Below are positions 5,951 through 9,455 of a stretch of 9,455 bases of DNA, piece after piece. The DNA is taken from NCBI GenBank assembly GCA_002299465.1, contig DBNX01000031.1, forward strand, positions 1,973 to 11,427. The letters run 5' to 3'. Under the pieces are notes generated by a model. That model was given only the letters and a program-made list of their open reading frames with translations. It made no database searches and was not told the origin of the DNA. Source of the stretch: Patescibacteria group bacterium UBA661 (GTDB taxonomy: Bacteria > Patescibacteriota > Minisyncoccia > Phycocordibacterales > UBA918). The translations under genes were made by a program, and so were the position numbers. The first letter of the stretch is position 1. The number at the start of each line of letters is the position of its first letter.

Positions 5951-6460
5951 TCAAGAAAATTCAGCGGCAATTTCTCGCATCACCGCAACGAGTATCGACC
6001 AGACTTCCCCGTCGTATTTAATGTCGGTAGTGCAGGTGTCGAGCAAGTAATTAACGCTGTCACGAGTTATTAACACGCGGTAGTTGGTACCAGTTTCACC
6101 AAAACGACACGTGCGTGTCGCCAGCAAAGCGGTGTTTGGCTGTAGTGACTCTGCTACCAAAACCGCACTGACACGGCGCGTAAGAGAACGCGTCAAACTA
6201 CCCTCCCGAACTGTACTGATGTCACCAGACAACAATGCCCGGTAAGTACCGTCAGCACGTAGTTGGAAAGTCAGGCAAGTTCGAGTCTCCTCACAGCTTC
6301 CATAAGCATCAACCACCACAACTAAATCTGAGTATTCCGTGGCCGTGTCCACCGGATCTAGCAGGTAAGTCGGAGCAAAGCCAACAATATACAAATAAAC
6401 ACCCGCTACTATGCCCAGAACGAGAGTTAAGGCCAGACTGAGAATATTTTGTTTTGTCAC
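5951..6460 (-). CDS. Membrane-anchored four-cysteine protein, hypothetical
   Basis: This 169-aa protein has one N-terminal transmembrane segment (about residues 7-27), then a soluble domain that should face outward. The domain holds C56, C62, C118 and C143, enough for two disulfides. It has alternating strand-like segments (DLVVVVDAYGSC, CLTFQLRADGTYRALLSGDI, NYRVLITRDSVNYLLDTC) and a final helix (EVWSILVAVMREIAAEF). No family is recognised. The start is GTG at 6460, chosen because an extended -10 box ends 6 nt before it; no Shine-Dalgarno is seen. The stop is TGA. It lies 80 nt upstream of the next minus-strand gene without a visible terminator, so some read-through is possible, but that gene has its own promoter. 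Confidence 0.72.
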   Translation of the reverse strand: MTKQNILSLALTLVLGIVAGVYLYIVGFAPTYLLDPVDTATEYSDLVVVVDAYGSCEETRTCLTFQLRADGTYRALLSGDISTVREGSLTRSLTRRVSAVLVAESLQPNTALLATRTCRFGETGTNYRVLITRDSVNYLLDTCTTDIKYDGEVWSILVAVMREIAAEFS

Positions 6461-6466
6461 TACGGC

Positions 6467-6475
6467 AGTATAGCA
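6467..6475 (-). promoter_or_regulatory. Extended -10 box for the four-cysteine protein, leaderless GTG start
   Basis: TGCTATACT on the minus strand is an extended -10. It ends 6 nt before the GTG at 6460. No -35 is visible: at the usual spacing the position falls in the 6487-6534 inverted repeat. Confidence 0.55.
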
Positions 6476-6486
6476 TTATTGTCACT

Positions 6487-6534
6487 CTGCCGCGGGGTTT
6501 ACCTAGGGGGGACCCTAGGTAAACCCCGCGGCAG
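6487..6534. repeat. Perfect 22-bp inverted repeat with 4-nt loop in a divergent promoter region
   Basis: Positions 6487-6508 pair without mismatch with 6513-6534 around GGGA. The stem runs CTGCCGCGGGGTTTACCTAG plus two more G. No U-tract follows on either strand, and both flanking genes point away from it, so it is not a terminator for any gene visible here. It begins 12 nt upstream of the extended -10 of the minus gene. It could be an operator or cruciform-forming site, a small non-autonomous element, or the leftover terminator of a lost gene. Confidence 0.9.
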
Positions 6535-6572
6535 TACAAGCACTGTACAACCAGCCCATAATTTGTTACAGT

Positions 6573-6602
6573 AATGCAACTAATTTGCATTTAATGGCAA
6601 AT
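6573..6602. promoter_or_regulatory. Overlapping inverted repeats upstream of the CooC-like gene (operator candidate)
   Basis: AATGCAA (6573-6579) and TTGCATT (6585-6591) form a perfect 7-bp dyad with a 5-nt gap. ATTTGC (6583-6588) and GCAAAT (6597-6602) form a second dyad sharing its central half-site. The three half-sites lie 24-53 nt before the ATG at 6626, where a repressor could act. I do not see a convincing promoter for this gene, and AT-rich sequence raises the chance of coincidence. Confidence 0.3.
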
Positions 6603-6625
6603 AAACCTGGTTTCAATCAAAAAAT

Positions 6626-7471
6626 ATGATCCTCGGCTTTTTAGGTAAAGGTGGTAGCGGAAAATCGTCATTAGCAACCCAAATGACGCTATTTTTGCAT
6701 AAACAAGGTCACACTGTTTTGGCTATTGATGCTGACCATAATATGGATTTATCTTACAACCTAAACCACGGGGAGACTCCTGCCGTGCGTTACTTAAGTG
6801 AAAGTATGGCAGATATCTTAAACTATACTGGTTTAAGCGCGGACGCCAAATACTCTGATGTTTTCTTGAAAAGTACAGATACAAAAAAGTTTACCCTAAA
6901 CCCCACTGACTGGGTAACTAGCACTTACTCCACAACCCTGGCTAACGGCATACTACTAATGGTCGCCGGTCCACAAACCGACACCGTTTTGTACGGAAAA
7001 TCTTGTAGTCATAGTCTCACCACCCCCCTTAAAGTTTACTTACCATTGTTGGATCTAAAAACTGGCGAAATTGTGGTCGTAGACGAAAAGGCGGGCGCTG
7101 ATGGTGTGACTACCGGAATTGTAACCGGTATGGATGTTGGTATAATCGTGTGCGAGCCAGCTCTCCATAGCTTGAAAACCGCTAGACAAATTGCCGACCT
7201 GATGGATTTTTACGCTACACCATATTTGTTTGTTGGTAATAAAATAAACACTCCTGACGATAAAGATTTTATTACCAAAACGTTAGGAGAAAAAGCCTAC
7301 ACTAGTATATCCCAAAATAGTAATGTCGGTAGAAATGTCTCAGAACCAATCGTTGACTGGCAGGATGCCTTGTCGGAAATTTTAATAAATGCCTATAACT
7401 TAAACAAAAACAACCGCTTAAAACGCACTTGTGATAAATTTATGCGCAATCACGAATTTGCAAAGGTTTAA
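6626..7471 (+). CDS. CooC/ParA-like P-loop ATPase (MinD superfamily)
   Basis: The 281-aa protein is a SIMIBI-class ATPase. It has the deviant Walker A GKGGSGKSS (7-15, signature K8 and K13) and a Walker A' region AIDADHNMDL (33-42). A Walker B-like EIVVVDEKAGADG (148-160) leads into CEPALHSLKTARQIADL and then GNKI (204-207). The 'DeKAGadgvttGi...iIVcEPalhSLktArqI' block is close to CooC, which hydrolyses ATP while helping insert nickel into carbon monoxide dehydrogenase. CooC's metal-binding CxC is here CSH (C127, H129). No CODH, hydrogenase or parB gene is in the window. The gene is AT-rich (20 G+C of 60 by hand count at 7201-7260) compared with its right neighbour (33 of 60 at 8041-8100). 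No Shine-Dalgarno is seen. Its substrate is unknown. Confidence 0.85.
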   Translation: MILGFLGKGGSGKSSLATQMTLFLHKQGHTVLAIDADHNMDLSYNLNHGETPAVRYLSESMADILNYTGLSADAKYSDVFLKSTDTKKFTLNPTDWVTSTYSTTLANGILLMVAGPQTDTVLYGKSCSHSLTTPLKVYLPLLDLKTGEIVVVDEKAGADGVTTGIVTGMDVGIIVCEPALHSLKTARQIADLMDFYATPYLFVGNKINTPDDKDFITKTLGEKAYTSISQNSNVGRNVSEPIVDWQDALSEILINAYNLNKNNRLKRTCDKFMRNHEFAKV

Positions 7472-7479
7472 TTGTTTCT

Positions 7480-7530
7480 ACCCTTTTGTGTCTTCGACCT
7501 AGGATGCAAAAGGGTGGAAATAATTCCACC
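7480..7530 (+). repeat. Two overlapping hairpins between the CooC-like gene and the next gene
   Basis: Hairpin 1 pairs ACCCTTTTG (7480-7488) with CAAAAGGGT (7507-7515). Hairpin 2 pairs GGTGGAA (7513-7519) with TTCCACC (7524-7530) around an ATAA loop. They share bases 7513-7515, so they cannot both form fully. No U-tract follows either. They start 9 nt after the CooC-like stop and end 37 nt before the next ATG. A role in RNA processing or translation control is possible. Confidence 0.5.
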
Positions 7531-7566
7531 TGATTTAGTTCTTTCAACCACCAAACGAGGTGCCTC

Positions 7567-8262
7567 ATGTGCTACAAGTGCGAAAATCCGGAAATGGCTG
7601 GCCTGCACGCTGGTCATTTGTCTACTTTGCAAAAAACCAGGCCTGAACAATCAGCTCTGGCTGATGATCTGTTTCGGGCCCTGACGACCAATCTGCATCC
7701 CCACCTGCCTATCTTCACCGCCTTCTTGGCGATGGCCGAAGCGGTGGAGAGAGAAGATTTTGGGATTCTCAGTGAGCACCGACTGGTTCGTCTGCCGCTA
7801 TCAGTCATTGGCGCCAACCGCGTGCGTTACCGCACGCAAATGATGGAATGGCTCCACGACACCATTCTCTCAGCGCGAATGTCTGACCTCACCATCGAGA
7901 CAGTCCGGCGTGCCCTGCGTCCGCATGGTCTTTGTGTGCTGTTTCTTTGCTCCTGTGGCGTGGTGATGGGGCGGTGCGGAGATGTCCAATCCTACAACGG
8001 CAGTCGTGACCACGTTCGTATGGATCGCTTGCGTTCAGCCATTGACGTCGCCGGCAATCCGGTGCAGAAGATCACGACTCTTTCCGACATCATGGTACCC
8101 ACCATGGATCTGCACAGCAACGGTGCCGAAGAACGGCTGTTCGATCGCATTAGCCAGCTGACTAAGCTGGCAGCCCAGGCTGGTCATACTGACTATTACT
8201 GGATAAAAGAAGAGCTCTGGGAATTCGTAAGACGAGCCCAGTCTTCTCCGGCCATCGCCTGA
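7567..8262 (+). CDS. Cysteine-containing 231-aa protein of unknown family
   Basis: I do not recognise this protein. It starts MCYKCENPEMAGLHAGH, a possible CxxC-x8-HxxH metal site (C2, C5, H14, H17). A second cluster lies mid-protein: C123, C128, C130, C137 (CVLFLCSCGVVMGRC). The rest is mainly helical and charged, with a Leu/Ala-rich region at about 30-65 and a C-terminal EELWEFVRRA helix. There is no signal peptide or membrane helix, so it should be cytoplasmic. The ATG at 7567 has a good Shine-Dalgarno (GAGGTG about 4 nt upstream), rare in this window. It lies 95 nt after the CooC-like gene on the same strand and ends at a strong terminator, so the two may be co-transcribed. Its base composition is clearly GC-richer than the CooC-like gene's, suggesting different histories. 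Confidence 0.75.
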   Translation: MCYKCENPEMAGLHAGHLSTLQKTRPEQSALADDLFRALTTNLHPHLPIFTAFLAMAEAVEREDFGILSEHRLVRLPLSVIGANRVRYRTQMMEWLHDTILSARMSDLTIETVRRALRPHGLCVLFLCSCGVVMGRCGDVQSYNGSRDHVRMDRLRSAIDVAGNPVQKITTLSDIMVPTMDLHSNGAEERLFDRISQLTKLAAQAGHTDYYWIKEELWEFVRRAQSSPAIA

Positions 8263-8269
8263 CCGGGAC

Positions 8270-8316
8270 TTAAAAAAACAACAGAGCCGGTATCATTCTG
8301 ATACCGGCTCCTTTTT
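8270..8316. terminator. Bidirectional intrinsic terminator between convergent genes
   Basis: A 12-bp stem GAGCCGGTATCA/TGATACCGGCTC (8284-8295 with 8299-8310) has a 3-nt loop. On the plus strand it is followed by CTTTTTG and on the minus strand by TGTTGTTTTTTT. It can end both the 231-aa gene and the opposing 147-aa gene. Confidence 0.92.
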
Positions 8317-8402
8317 GTCTTGGCTTGTAAAAATATATTACTCGCTAAAAACTTATTGGTCTTTATGAAGTTTCTAACTAAAAATTTTTTTTACAACAAA
8401 TA

Positions 8403-8846
8403 CTAGTTACACAACTCCGTAGAGAAGTCTTGTTGACCACGACCTGGCTGACACTGGAAGCTACGCACTTGTTCACCAACCACCCACTGCTCACCCTGAC
8501 GAGTAATGCTAGTTTGCAATTTAGAGGCCCGGACCGAGTCATCGTATAAGCCATCATAAACAACTGCCACTGACCAACTACCGTTTTGCTCCACCATATC
8601 AACACGACATGACCGATACTGCTCAGCTACTCCTTCCGCCAGACATTGGCTATCAATAATTTCGTATCCAAGCAAGCTCAAGACATCAGCTCTGGTAAGC
8701 TCGACCTCTTCCGCAACTGGGGTTAGTGTCGGCGCTGGGGCTGGAGTTGGAGCCTCTGATCGATTGATAAAAATAGAATAAACCAGCACTACCGCCACCA
8801 CAAAAAACACTAGTAAAATGATTTTAGTGAACCCTGCTTTGTCCAT
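8403..8846 (-). CDS. Membrane-anchored protein with Pro-rich linker and C-terminal GRGQQDFS motif, hypothetical
   Basis: The 147-aa protein has an N-terminal transmembrane helix (about residues 9-27) and a Pro/Thr/Ala-rich spacer (31-44). A compact domain with four cysteines follows (C68, C80, C132, C146), enough for two disulfides. Its end reads VRSFQCQPGRGQQDFSTELC. A 'C.pgRGhqdFs..lC' ending occurs, as I recall, at the C-terminus of other small secreted or anchored bacterial proteins of unknown function; I cannot name a family. The helical segment LTRADVLSLLGYEIIDSQC precedes strand-like WSVAVVYDG and WVVGEQVRSF. The start is the ATG at 8846, with a candidate TTGCTT-17 nt-TAAAAA promoter. 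It is convergent with the 231-aa gene and shares its bidirectional terminator. Confidence 0.75.
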   Translation of the reverse strand: MDKAGFTKIILLVFFVVAVVLVYSIFINRSEAPTPAPAPTLTPVAEEVELTRADVLSLLGYEIIDSQCLAEGVAEQYRSCRVDMVEQNGSWSVAVVYDGLYDDSVRASKLQTSITRQGEQWVVGEQVRSFQCQPGRGQQDFSTELCN

Positions 8847-8853
8847 AGGATAA

Positions 8854-8882
8854 TTTTTATTAAAAATTTATAAAGTAAGCAA
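8854..8882 (-). promoter_or_regulatory. Candidate promoter of the 147-aa anchored protein, leaderless
   Basis: TTGCTT (8882-8877) and TAAAAA (8859-8854) are 17 nt apart on the minus strand. The -10 ends 7 nt before the ATG at 8846. The -10 matches only 4 of 6 and the region is AT-rich. A TTGACT (about 8897-8892) with TAAATT 16 nt downstream is an alternative. Confidence 0.35.
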
Positions 8883-8960
8883 CACGAGTCAACTCATACC
8901 CAAATTGCGCTTATGGGTTAATTGTAGCATTTACAGCACAACAATACTATATTTGCGTGA

Positions 8961-9089
8961 TTATTTAGATGTTATATTGCCAAATGAGTTTTTGTAGTCG
9001 GCAACCAGCCCGCTTACGATTTCCTTAATATTTTTTCCAGCTTGCCACATCTCGCGTATCTTGGTGCGCATTTCCTGATGTTGCGGATA
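8961..9089 (-). pseudogene. C-terminal remnant of a gene cut by the IS3-family element
   Basis: Immediately outside the probable IS end, the minus strand reads open for 42 codons to TAA at 8963-8961. The segment MRTKIREMWQAGKNIKEIV looks like a charged helix followed by a 'W.aGknikEIv' turn, as seen in helix-turn-helix proteins. It then reads GLVADYKNSFGNITSK to the stop. The frame runs back to the IS boundary without a Met-led start of normal length; an internal ATG at 9071 would give only 36 aa. The simplest reading is the tail of a longer gene whose front lies beyond the IS. An independent 36-aa gene is the alternative. The family is not identified. Confidence 0.4.
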
Positions 9090-9091
9090 AC

Positions 9092-9455
9092 TGGAAGGTA
9101 CCCCAAAATTGGCACACCTTTTCTAAAGTCAGTTAATAATACTAGTGGTTCAATTGTTCCGCAAACTGTCTTGGTGATAGCCTGAGTGCAGAATGCAGTC
9201 GACGTTGGTTGTAGTAGTTAATGATGAGATATACAGCGGCAACTAACTCGCCTAAAGTCTCGTATTGATTAGGGTCACCTAAGTCAAGTTTGAAGCCTTT
9301 ATAAAAGGACTCCTGATACCCATTCTCCCAAGGGCACCCCGGTGCACTCATAGATTGCTGAATTTTCAGTGATTGCACCAAGTTCGTATAGTCCAGGCTT
9401 GTATACTCACTCCCTTGATCAGAGTGGATAATCCGTGGCGGTGGACGGTGCAGTA
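9092..9455 (-). mobile_element. 3' part of an IS3-family insertion sequence, cut by window edge
   Basis: The transposase reading frame is followed by a probable terminal inverted repeat starting at about 9092. Read inward on the plus strand it is TGGAAGGTACCCCAAAATTG, with GGCACACC after it. TG at the tip and a CCCCAAAA core followed by TTGG resemble IS150-type ends as I recall them. The other end and any target-site duplication lie outside the window. Confidence 0.7.
9142..9455 (-). CDS. IS3-family transposase OrfB, C-terminal part (partial)
   Basis: The frame is open from the window edge to TAG at 9144-9142, about 104 residues. It holds the second half of the DDE integrase core: HSDQGSEYTS with the second catalytic Asp, SMSAPGCPWENGYQESFYK with the catalytic Glu in NGYQESF, then INYYNQRRLHSALRLSPRQF. 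This 'YN..R.H.al...P..f' ending is diagnostic for IS3-group OrfB, close to the IS3/IS150 subgroups. The N-terminal part, with the first catalytic Asp, and OrfA lie beyond the window. No frameshift or stop interrupts the visible part, so the element could be intact and active. An internal TTG at 9381 is not the true start, since the conserved core runs upstream of it. Confidence 0.93.
   Translation of the reverse strand, partial: LHRPPPRIIHSDQGSEYTSLDYTNLVQSLKIQQSMSAPGCPWENGYQESFYKGFKLDLGDPNQYETLGELVAAVYLIINYYNQRRLHSALRLSPRQFAEQLNH

Noticed and set aside
7472..7684. 70-codon plus-strand frame starting right after the CooC-like stop
   Set aside because: It begins at TTG, crosses both hairpins and overlaps the better-supported 231-aa gene in another frame.
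1..9455. CRISPR array, rRNA or replication origin
   Set aside because: No regularly spaced direct repeats, no conserved rRNA blocks and no cluster of DnaA boxes were seen.

Overview
The window looks like part of a Patescibacteria (CPR)-type genome. It has compact, mostly single-copy genes and many short membrane-anchored proteins of no recognised family. Several genes have a -10 box 6-8 nt upstream of the start codon, which implies leaderless mRNAs. TGA, TAG and TAA all serve as stops, so a code that reads UGA as glycine is unlikely. The phylum is an inference from gene style, not from a marker gene.

Left part (1-3670). At the left edge is the N-terminus of a cryptochrome/photolyase-related protein (minus strand, cut by the window). 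It is divergent from a 40-aa DUF2256 zinc protein. After an intergenic stretch with no gene (413-638) comes a RluF-like 23S rRNA pseudouridine synthase with a near-consensus promoter and no leader. On the minus strand follow a 54-aa single-pass membrane protein and the ribosome-associated GTPase TypA/BipA. The typA leader carries a terminator-like hairpin between its best candidate promoter and its start.

Middle part (3671-6625), all minus strand. A DesA-type acyl-lipid desaturase ends in a strong terminator. A compact cluster follows, made of an extracytoplasmic protein with signal peptide and C-terminal anchor, a 26-aa membrane microprotein and a GIY-YIG nuclease-family protein. Upstream of it is a separate 169-aa anchored protein with four cysteines. 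A perfect 22-bp inverted repeat lies between this gene and the divergent gene to its right.

Right part (6626-9455). An AT-rich CooC/ParA-like ATPase (plus) is followed, after a two-hairpin spacer, by a GC-richer 231-aa protein of unknown family with possible metal-binding cysteines. A bidirectional terminator separates that gene from a convergent 147-aa anchored protein with a C-terminal GRGQQDFS motif. The window ends in the 3' part of an IS3-family element, which appears to have split a gene whose C-terminal remnant survives at 8961-9089.

Three themes connect the genes: translation machinery (RluF, TypA), DNA repair or nuclease functions (photolyase-like, GIY-YIG), and the cell surface (desaturase plus five anchored proteins). 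No metabolic pathway is complete here.
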